Assembly: GCA_038750655.1 (NCBI GenBank)
Contig: JBCDGZ010000005.1
Coordinates: forward strand, 28,009-92,008
Direction of reading: 5' to 3'
Source: JBCDGZ01 sp038750655
GTDB lineage: Bacteria > Bacteroidota > Bacteroidia > Chitinophagales > Saprospiraceae
DNA: 64,000 bases
Shown one piece after another: positions 59,501 through 64,000 of this stretch (its first letter is position 1; every line of letters starts with the position of its first letter). A model generated the notes under the pieces. It was not told the DNA's origin. It saw only the letters and a program-made list of their open reading frames with translations, and made no database searches. The position numbers and the translations under genes were made by a program.

Positions 59501-60165
59501 GTCTTTACCGCACGGGAGACCTCTCTCGCTGGTATGCTGATGGCAACATTGAGTTTCTGGGGCGGATGGATGATCAGGTAAAGGTGCGGGGGTATCGGAT
59601 TGAGCTGGGAGAGATTGAGAGTGCGCTGAATGAGTCGACGATGGTGCAGCGCGGTATTGTATTGGCCCGACCGGACAGCAAGGGGGTAAGGCGGCTAGAG
59701 GCTTTTGTGGTGCCCGAAGGGCCCTTCGATAAAGAGGCGCTGAAGGCCTATTTGCAAACTCAGCTCCCGACTTATATGGTGCCGTCTATCTGGGTGCCTA
59801 TTGCTTCTCTGCCGCTGACTACCAACGGAAAAGTCAATAAGCGTGCTTTGGTCGTACCAGAGCACATGGCTTTGCCGGAGGAACATTTCCAATCGCCACG
59901 AACTGCCGAGGAACAGCAACTGGCGGCCATTTGGCGGGAGTTATTGGAATTGGAGCAGGTAGGGATTTATGACAATTTCTTTGAGCTGGGCGGTAATTCG
60001 ATTAAGATCATCAAATTACTACATCATTTAAAAGAGCTGTATGGCGATCGGATCAAAGTCAGCGATTTGTTCGATTATCCGAGTATTGGGCAGTTGACGG
60101 CGCATCTGGCGACCGAGCAGCCGAAGGCGGAGGGGCAAAAGAAGTTGAGAAAATTGAGCTTATAA
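50563..60165 (+). CDS. NRPS-7: docking-(C-A-PCP)x3, no release domain
   Basis: 3200 aa. A TubC-like docking domain (aa ~12-70: VVALLNTAFEKGISVFLDQG, then LDPELIAQLREQKAAIIEFL) precedes three modules. HHxxxDG motifs are at His219, 1262 and 2297; PCP serines are 1081, 2112 and 3146. A1 reads DAWTAGNVIK, related to leucine DAWFLGNVVK but with smaller residues at 278 and 299, so a larger hydrophobic substrate is possible. A2 reads DAFWIGGTFK, exactly the valine code. A3 reads DVFWMGGTYK, valine-like but altered. A2 has an unusual A8 segment (RGYRIEPSEIE instead of RGYRIELGEIE). The final PCP is GGNS, the form also found before the TE of NRPS-4, yet here the protein stops after a basic tail (QKKLRKLSL) without TE, reductase or C domain. 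Its chain must pass to another protein or be released in trans. Confidence 0.95.
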   Translation: MKNEITKDASATKQVVALLNTAFEKGISVFLDQGQLKLKAAKDQQLDPELIAQLREQKAAIIEFLQEENKQVDVEERRGILAFDRRATQDIPLSFDQQRLWLVDKMTGSTHYHIPIVLRLKGRLEREALEAIFRIIVDRHEVLRTVFYEKDGIPYQRVMPAGAWQLQYEEMEGLKAAKAIEEYIAQRLRQPFDLSKDHMLRAQLLRLSKTEHLLVMVMHHIAADGWSTPIFIKELIALYQAGRAARATLLPPLPIQYADYAHWQRNYLRGAVLEEKMAYWERQLEGLPPLELPTDFARPTLQSTRGQSLEVQLDGDLYAALQQLARARGVTLYTLLLAAFKVLLYRYTGQEDLAVGTPIANRTQPEVEGLIGFFVNTLCLRSRVEGSQPFTMMLEQLQQTVMDAYDHQEVPFEKIVDRLVQHRDTSRSPLFQVVFLLQNDKDLPSLQLEGMSFSAETPNYTVAKYDLIFKVIETTKGLHFLVTYCSDLFAEKSIERLLQHYRLLLQSIVLDPRAPLSELSILSDQERTLLLNQLAGYAEEYESKNALDCFSEQVQQRPQKVAVAGETPWTYQQLDRYSNQLANILIARGVEAKDFVGVCMDRSPEFIGALLAVLKTGAAYVPIDPKIPEARVQHMVKDTELKWVITKTLYSAPFQGVQELAILDCVAEATAINSAAIEQPEVELHMEQLMYIIYTSGSTGEPKGAMITHRSLSNLVQWHIKTYNTNEACRSLFMSTISFDAMCWEIWPYLSTGGTLCIPNEEERMLAKALVQFCVRNEVTDTFLPTALVPAFVNYSRGVDMAMKVAATGGDALPPIDITDLSYRLFNNYGPTETTVISTSYELQPRDKDRMPPIGKPIANEYIYLLDQHLQLVPLGVKGELYLAGAGLGKGYWRRPELNAEKFVEVSLDGSTPVRLYRTGDLARWDADGNLDFLGRIDNQVQIRGYRIELGEVENALLQSPLVRQAVVRTTQQGGSHQQLIGYVVPEGAWDKEVVQQQLRAQLPEYMIPTLLITLPEFPLNTNGKIDRKNLPLPNVEDLQAKHFVAPRNKSESQLADIWKTLLKLEQVGVHDNFFELGGHSLLAARLLSVVQEQIGVELSVKDIFQMPTVAELSAFLIAQGQLKALPAIEASQRPERIPLSFAQERLWFIDQLEGSQHYHISTVLELKGEVDQGFLTTAFQTMVNRHEILRTVYREDDGQRWQEILPRDQWQLIFSAAEGSAAESFLQACVTQPFDLQQDHMLRAQLIQLSEVHHQLVIVLHHIAADGWSIPIFIKELLALYQAYHNGENPLLSPLSIQYADYAIWQRDYLQGAVLAEHMHYWREQLADLAPLDLLTDYPRPAIQSLRGATHRFGLDPTLSRQLELLAQREGVSRYMLLLAAFNVLLYRYSGQADICVGSPVANRNQPEAEGLVGMFVNMLALRSQLEGNPGFSSFLSQLKTTSLEAIQHQELPFEKIVDQIVKERDLSRSPLFQVVFSWQNETERQAIELEGLSIEPLPFAEMSTKFDLLLAMSAGAEGLSGTLEYCQDLFQPATIKRLQNHFVQLLRSIVANPQCGIAELSLLNPLEEEQLLEEFNARTGSYPADQSIPALFEAQVRRNIEQQAIVFEDRRLSYHELDTQANQLAHYLIEKGVAPGDRVACLLERSPALIVSLLAILKAGATYVSIDPRYPEERVNFMKSDSAASYFLDEKMLNTEASTIAQYSSQAPAVSIHPYDAAYVIYTSGTSGQPKGVIVSHQNVVSLVKNNCFINLEPSDVLLSTGSPSFDATTFEYWGMLLNGGKLLLCPETSLLDPPLLKSLIQKEKCSLMWFTAGWFNELVEADISLFAGLRSVIVGGEKLSAYHVRKLRKAYSALQIINGYGPTENSTFSLTYEIGEEVQENIPIGKPLNNRSAYILDQHGQLCPIGVAGELYVGGAGLAIGYLNAEALNAQRFLPNPFQPDQRFYRTGDLARWLPDGNVEFLGRIDNQLKIRGYRIEPSEIEIILQQSPMIRQAVVMARGERSDNRQLIAYVVAEKEYVQEQVVQQLRTQLPHYMIPALLIELAELPLTTSGKVDYQALPEPDWTTLTEKSYRAPRSITEKQLTAIWQELLSVDKIGIHDHFFELGGHSLLATRVLSAIRSRMQLEVSIRELFEYPTVAGLAVILDSREKNTMLQAIRSQPRPERVPLSFSQARLWFIDKLGGSSHYHIPSVLEIKGPLDQTILNRSINAIVNRHEVLRSIYVEQDGEAGQQLLPKDSWQLTFFPQGHFETEEQMEAWLSRELTSPFNLSADHMIRLHLIERAEEDYLLVFVLHHIASDGWSSSVLMKEFIAFYTAFVENKEAVVPALPLQYADYALWQRARENDGLLQEQLDWWVGQLEEVEPLKLPTDFPRPTIQSTRGDQLRISIDRVKTDRLLQLAQANNATLFMVVMGLIKVLLHRYSGQNDICVGTPIANRRYQDLEPLIGFFANTLALRSDLSDQPSFLQLLEQIRTNTLAAYANQDVPFEQIVDRVVKERDLSRTPLFQVLLILQNTPDTPIFDLAELELNPLPHQSDTAKFDLTMGVMETPEGLKIKIVYCTDLFRHETIARMMQHFELLLDSVLAAPETPIGSLRLLSSKEEAQLLAFNDTKAPYPAEQSITELFEEQARLHPTAPAITEADFLLNYQALNERANRLAHYLIRHAKLNENPFVAICMPRSLDLIVSALAILKAGGAYVPVDPKYPQDRIDYMCSESNDFVITAPKLQEIQAQLADLPSSNPALNLAPSTAAYAIYTSGTTGVPKGVIVTHQNVVSLVRGGDYLPLHSEEILLSTCSPSFDVSTFEYWGMLLNGAQIVICPEHILLDMELLKDMIRKYRATMMWSTTGWFNQLIDTDLAIFEGLQTVMSGGEQLSARHVRRLRERYPALTIMNGYGPTENSTYSTTFLFGDHIEERISIGKPCSNRQAYVLDQNRQLCPVGVVGDLWVGGAGIAAGYLNNPELTAERFIDSPFGAESRLYRTGDLSRWYADGNIEFLGRMDDQVKVRGYRIELGEIESALNESTMVQRGIVLARPDSKGVRRLEAFVVPEGPFDKEALKAYLQTQLPTYMVPSIWVPIASLPLTTNGKVNKRALVVPEHMALPEEHFQSPRTAEEQQLAAIWRELLELEQVGIYDNFFELGGNSIKIIKLLHHLKELYGDRIKVSDLFDYPSIGQLTAHLATEQPKAEGQKKLRKLSL

Positions 60166-60212
60166 ATCTGTATTTTTCCTATTAATTAAATATCTTTCGG
60201 TTCCACTCTCTA

Positions 60213-60230
60213 GGGCTTCTTCCTAAGCCC
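60213..60230 (+). other. Inverted repeat in the NRPS-7/permease gap
   Basis: GGGCTT (60213-60218) and AAGCCC (60225-60230) form a perfect 6-bp stem with a 6-nt loop in the 98-bp gap 60166-60263. No T tract follows, so it is at best a weak terminator or a processing site. The gap is wider than most in this operon and AT-rich on its left side, so an additional promoter for the permease is possible, but I see no convincing TTTG/TAnnTTTG pair. Confidence 0.35.
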
Positions 60231-60263
60231 CTGTTACCATCGTTCCAAACAATCAAAAGTCTT

Positions 60264-62660
60264 ATGCTTAAGAGTTACCTAACTATCATTTGGCGTAATA
60301 TTTACCGTCAGCCCGCTTACACTATCCTCAATTTGGCTTGCCTAACCATTGGTATTGCAACGACCTTATTGATCTTATTGTACATTGATTTTGAACTTAA
60401 CTTTGACCGTTTTCACGAGAACTCAGATCGTCTTTATCGGGTAACCACAACTGCGATTAAGACTCGGGATCGGGTGATGGATGTCAAGTCGCAGCTCTCG
60501 CCGGCTAACCTGGCGCCTATCGCAGCCAATGATTATCCAGAGTTTGAGCAGTTCGCTCGGCTGTACGCTTTTTGGTCGGAGGATAAGCTGAAATTTAAGT
60601 ACGGAGGAGAACTGATTGAGGAGGAGGAAGTGCTGGCGGCTGATTCTTCAGTATTCGACCTTTTTAGTTTTAATATAGTCAATGGATCGCCTCGTCAAGC
60701 CTTGCAGGGACCGAATAAGATCGTGTTGTCTGAGAATCTGGCGCGGCGAATTTTTGGGGACGAAAACCCATTGGGCAAACTGCTGGAAACGGATATGTTG
60801 CACAATACGATTGGCTTGGATACTACGTACTCGCTCATTGTATCTGGGGTATATAAAGACATGCCGAGAAATACCAACTTGTTTGCCCATGCCTTTATAT
60901 CTGCGGAGACCGACCCGGAGTTGGACAACTATTACTTTGGCCGTTTCAAAGTACATACTTATGTTATGCTTAGAGAGGGGGTGGACAAGGCTCCCTTGGC
61001 TGGTAAATTGACTGCTGTATATGATAAACATTTAGATCCTAACCGCGATCCCACCATTCTCAATGCGACCCACAAGCTGGTGCCACTGGTGGATATTCAC
61101 TTGGATACGACAGCGGGATATATTTACATTTATATCTTCATCGGGGTAGGTCTGCTGGTCTTGCTGATTTCGGTCATTAGTTATGTCAATCTGGTCACCG
61201 CACAGGCCAGCCGCCGCGCGTTGGAAATCGGCATTCGCAAGGTGATGGGCTCAGATCGCAGGCAGTTGGTTACCCAGTTTTTATCAGAATCCGTTGTCTT
61301 TACCCTCCTGGCTCTTGGGCTAGCATTAGCTATCGTGCTGATGGTCGTCACTCCGCTCAACAGCGCGCTGGATTTACAGTTGCAGACTTCGCAGCTCTGG
61401 CAACCCCGCCTACTGTTGGGGATGCTGGGCATCATTTTTATCCTTGGCATTATAGGCGGTAGTTATCCTGCATTTTTTCTTTCTTCCTTCAAACCCATTA
61501 CAGTTATGAAGAGTAAGGCGATGAAGGGAGCGCCTCTGCGCCGAGTGCTGGTGGCTGTACAGTTTATCGTTGTGATTTTTGTGCTGATTTGTACGGGAAT
61601 GATCTATGATCAATTGCGGTATTTACAGCAGAAAGATTTAGGATTCGAGAAGGAGCAAGTCATTACACTGATGCTAGGCGGACGGGAAGAATTGCAAAAA
61701 GTACCTGTATTGAAAGAGCAGTTGAAAGAAAGTTCTCATATCAAAACGGTCTCTACTTGCAGCTTTGTCCCTGGCCTTGGAGGGTTAGTTAAGCAAGTGG
61801 TTAGTGTCGAAGCCAAAACTGGGCCAGTGCAATCGGCAGTGCTGGCTGGCCAGATCGATTATGACTACTTAGAGGCGATGGGGATCAAGTTGCAGGAAGG
61901 ACGAAATTTTTCTCGCGACTTTCCCTCGGATTACGATAAAAGTGTGATCATCAACCAAAAGTTTGCCAAAGGCTTGGATTTAAAAGAACCTGCATTGGGT
62001 ACTAAAGTGCGGCTTGGAAATCAAGAAAATCCTAATTTTTTTAGTGTAATTGGTGTGGTGGATAATTTTCATGTAAAATCACTGCACAGCGAGATGGAAC
62101 CGCAGTTCTTCTGGCTCTCTCCTGCGACCCGGCGCGTTAACATCAAGATCGGCGACGACCTCAAGGCCGGGCTGAGCCACGTCGAAAAAACTTGGGCCAG
62201 CGTTTATCCCAATAAAGACTTTGAATACCGCTTCCTCGATGAGGCTATTCAAGAGGATTACGAGACCGATGAGCGGCACGGTAAAATATTTCTGGCCTTC
62301 TCCTTCGTCACCCTAATGATTGCCTTTTTGGGCTTATTCGGCCTAGCTTCCTACCTTGCTCGCCAGCGCGTCAAGGAAGTGGGCATTCGTAAAGTTCTGG
62401 GAGCCAGTGTCTGGGATACTGTTGTGCTGATGACCAAGAGCTTTGTGCTGTTGGTGGTTTTGGCGGCCATTCCAGCTTTCCTGGCAGCCTGGTTCATTAT
62501 CAATATGTGGTTGGAAAATTTCGCCTTCCAAACCAAGATGAACTACATCCTCTTTGGTTTGGCCCTGCTGTTCACCCTATTACTGACCTTTATGACTACT
62601 GGATTGCACGCCGTTCGGGCCGCTCAAGTAAGCCCCTCGGAGACATTGAAGTATGAGTAG
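60264..62660 (+). CDS. Two-half FtsX/MacB-type ABC transporter permease
   Basis: 798 aa. It starts with a short cytoplasmic segment and TM1 (aa ~17-39, NLACLTIGIATTLLILLY), followed by a MacB-like periplasmic core domain (~45-245). TM segments occur near 285-310, 335-365 and 380-405. A second half begins with a TM near 428-448, has another periplasmic domain, and ends with three TMs (~675-780). Both halves carry the FtsX cytoplasmic signature EIGIRKVMGS / EVGIRKVLGA. This duplicated form is typical of Bacteroidota. No ATPase gene lies in the window, so the partner must be elsewhere. Coming after the last synthetase, export of the peptide or self-protection is a plausible role, but such permeases are common and substrate specificity cannot be read. 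Confidence 0.92.
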   Translation: MLKSYLTIIWRNIYRQPAYTILNLACLTIGIATTLLILLYIDFELNFDRFHENSDRLYRVTTTAIKTRDRVMDVKSQLSPANLAPIAANDYPEFEQFARLYAFWSEDKLKFKYGGELIEEEEVLAADSSVFDLFSFNIVNGSPRQALQGPNKIVLSENLARRIFGDENPLGKLLETDMLHNTIGLDTTYSLIVSGVYKDMPRNTNLFAHAFISAETDPELDNYYFGRFKVHTYVMLREGVDKAPLAGKLTAVYDKHLDPNRDPTILNATHKLVPLVDIHLDTTAGYIYIYIFIGVGLLVLLISVISYVNLVTAQASRRALEIGIRKVMGSDRRQLVTQFLSESVVFTLLALGLALAIVLMVVTPLNSALDLQLQTSQLWQPRLLLGMLGIIFILGIIGGSYPAFFLSSFKPITVMKSKAMKGAPLRRVLVAVQFIVVIFVLICTGMIYDQLRYLQQKDLGFEKEQVITLMLGGREELQKVPVLKEQLKESSHIKTVSTCSFVPGLGGLVKQVVSVEAKTGPVQSAVLAGQIDYDYLEAMGIKLQEGRNFSRDFPSDYDKSVIINQKFAKGLDLKEPALGTKVRLGNQENPNFFSVIGVVDNFHVKSLHSEMEPQFFWLSPATRRVNIKIGDDLKAGLSHVEKTWASVYPNKDFEYRFLDEAIQEDYETDERHGKIFLAFSFVTLMIAFLGLFGLASYLARQRVKEVGIRKVLGASVWDTVVLMTKSFVLLVVLAAIPAFLAAWFIINMWLENFAFQTKMNYILFGLALLFTLLLTFMTTGLHAVRAAQVSPSETLKYE

Positions 62661-62689
62661 TTAACACCCCCCAAATCTATTTTATTTAT

Positions 62690-63793
62690 GTGCTGATCGA
62701 AAACCATGCGATAGGCTGTATGGGCTATTCTGGCTTTCTTTTGGCAACCAACCACCATCCTATGTTTCTAGAACCGACGGTAAAGTATTTCAGCCAGGTA
62801 ACAGTGAGCGAGTACTTTGAGATTACCAAAACCAAATTTCCGTTTTTACATTCCTTGTTAGATCGGGAGCGTTTTTCCTCGGAAAATATCAAGCAGATAT
62901 TTTCAGCAATGAAGATCATTGATTTTGAAGGAGATACCAAAGGTGGCCGCGGTCGCGACTACTTTTTGGCTCAGAATAAATATCCCCTCAACCGCAGTAT
63001 TGGCTTTCAGTCCATCTTTAATCTGATCGGCCCGGCCGCCGATGGCGATAAGACTGTTTTGGATATTTTGGGGGGCAACGGAACGCTGTATCGCGCTGCC
63101 AAATTATTGAACTATGATCATCTAAAAATTATCATCAACGATATTTCGGAAGAGATGATTGAGAATGCCTTCAAGCAGAATATTCCCTGTATTCGTCAGC
63201 CTGCTCAGGATCTGCTTTTTAAGAATGCTTGTCTGGATGCGGTGATTTTTGCCTACGGTACCCACCATATTCCCATTAAAGATCGCCTCAAGGCCTTCGA
63301 AGAAACGAAGCGGGTACTCCAACCCGGCGGTACCATCGTTTTTCACGATTACGAGCATGATAGCATGACCAGCAAATGGTACAGCGAGGTCTTGCATGAG
63401 TTTACTTACACGGGGCATGATTTCATCCATTTCTACAAGGATCAGCTTCGCAGCGATTTGCTGACTGCAGGCTTTGCCGACGTAGAAGTCTTCTACAGCT
63501 ATGATCCCTTTGTGATCGAAGCGGAGACGGCGGAGGCCGCCAAGGAGGATTTACTGGATCATTTGATCTCTTTGTTTGGGCTCAAAAAATTCAGAGAGGC
63601 TTACGGCTATGATCGTGCACTGTTCTTTGCCGAGGCGGAAAAGCTGGTCCGGAAGTATGCTGATTTTAGAGAATGCGAAGACGAGGAGATCAATGCAGTG
63701 ATTCGAGTGAAGGAATTGACGACTTATCCGTACGAGGGGAAGTTCCGCTGTGAGATGCCCCGCTATTCGCTGATGGCTTCTGGGAAGGCGTAG
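62690..63793 (+). CDS. Class I SAM-dependent methyltransferase
   Basis: 367 aa from GTG 62690; in-frame ATGs at 62720 and 62762 are alternative starts, and the ATG at 62688 is in another frame and stops at once. The SAM-binding motif I reads VLDILGGNGTLYRAA (aa ~121-135, a variant of LDxGxGxG). It is followed by the acidic loop IINDISEEM, then DAVIFAYGTHHIP and RVLQPGGTIVFHDY, as in the type 11/UbiE-like fold. About 110 residues precede the SAM-binding core and may bind substrate. It is not embedded in a synthetase, so any N-, O- or C-methylation of the peptide would be in trans. It starts 29 bp after the permease gene, suggesting the same transcript. Substrate is unknown; a role outside the pathway cannot be excluded. 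Confidence 0.85.
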   Translation: MLIENHAIGCMGYSGFLLATNHHPMFLEPTVKYFSQVTVSEYFEITKTKFPFLHSLLDRERFSSENIKQIFSAMKIIDFEGDTKGGRGRDYFLAQNKYPLNRSIGFQSIFNLIGPAADGDKTVLDILGGNGTLYRAAKLLNYDHLKIIINDISEEMIENAFKQNIPCIRQPAQDLLFKNACLDAVIFAYGTHHIPIKDRLKAFEETKRVLQPGGTIVFHDYEHDSMTSKWYSEVLHEFTYTGHDFIHFYKDQLRSDLLTAGFADVEVFYSYDPFVIEAETAEAAKEDLLDHLISLFGLKKFREAYGYDRALFFAEAEKLVRKYADFRECEDEEINAVIRVKELTTYPYEGKFRCEMPRYSLMASGKA

Positions 63794-63941
63794 TAGTCTG
63801 CCACCGAAGGCTTGTGAGGTTATAAAAGGTGAATTTTTTTTGATTTTTTTCATTTCCTGTAAAGGTTTGATAAACAGTCTATTATCATTTTTTTGCGACC
63901 TCAAATAATTAATAAATTGTATAATTTAAAAGTAAATATTT
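63794..63941 (+). promoter_or_regulatory. AT-rich intergenic region, possible promoter for the next gene
   Basis: The region has two T runs (63834-63841 and 63844-63850) without a convincing preceding stem. Further on, TTTG (63892-63895) lies 17 nt before TAAATTG (63913-63919), a partial match to the Bacteroidota TTTG/TAnnTTTG promoter with slightly short spacing. The sharp change to AT-rich DNA suggests the end of the NRPS transcription unit. Confidence 0.3.
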
Positions 63942-64000
63942 ATGGAATTTTTGCCTTTTCGCCGTCTATGTGGGGCATCCCCTCCGAAAAGGATCCGGAC
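63942..64000 (+). CDS. Possible start of a further gene (3' partial)
   Basis: ATG at 63942 opens a frame that stays open to the window end, 19 codons (MEFLPFRRLCGASPPKRIR). It follows an AT-rich region with promoter-like elements. Too little is visible to assign a family or be sure it is translated. Confidence 0.3.
   Translation, partial: MEFLPFRRLCGASPPKRIR

Overview
The window is almost entirely one co-directional (+ strand) nonribosomal peptide synthetase (NRPS) locus that runs in from the left edge. I count 17 condensation (C) domains (the first truncated by the window edge), 17 amino-acid adenylation (A) domains, one fatty acyl-AMP ligase (FAAL), one epimerisation (E) domain and one terminal thioesterase (TE). 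They are spread over seven megasynthases. A type II thioesterase, a small unknown protein, an EctD-like Fe(II)/2-oxoglutarate dioxygenase, a two-half FtsX/MacB-type ABC permease and a SAM methyltransferase accompany them. The permease architecture, the near absence of Shine-Dalgarno sequences and roughly 50% GC suggest a Bacteroidota member, perhaps Saprospirales; this is inference, as no rRNA or housekeeping gene is present.

Layout. 1-7187: NRPS-1 (partial), C-A-PCP-C-A(Ser)-PCP-C. 7233-12254: NRPS-2, A-PCP-C-A-PCP, whose first A domain completes the module begun by the last C of NRPS-1. 12504-15902: NRPS-3, docking-C-A(Val)-PCP. 16186-29694: NRPS-4, docking then four C-A-PCP modules and TE. 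29709-31584: type II TE, unknown small protein, dioxygenase. 31596-38006: NRPS-5, FAAL-ACP-C-A(Asn)-PCP-E. 38075-50548: NRPS-6, four C-A-PCP modules, the last three with nearly the same unusual pocket code. 50563-60165: NRPS-7, docking then three C-A-PCP modules and no TE. 60264-63793: ABC permease and methyltransferase. A further reading frame may begin at 63942.

How it may work. NRPS-5 has the features of a lipopeptide starter: it would activate a fatty acid, join it to Asn and epimerise the product to N-acyl-D-Asn. That is the leader used in prodrug-type nonribosomal products (colibactin, xenocoumacin, zwittermicin). NRPS-5 hands over to NRPS-6 through COM-type termini and a D-accepting-type C domain. 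NRPS-6 hands over to NRPS-7 through an acidic tail and a TubC-type beta-hairpin docking domain. NRPS-7 has no release domain, while the only TE is at the end of NRPS-4, encoded upstream. Either the line runs 5-6-7-(off-window)-1-2-3-4, or there are two products.

The two longest gene-free stretches, 12255-12503 and 15903-16185, hold hairpin-rich, heptad-containing repeat elements that share a near-perfect 25-26 nt sequence in opposite orientations. All A-domain specificities are hand-read ten-residue (Stachelhaus) codes from motif alignment to GrsA and should be treated as predictions.
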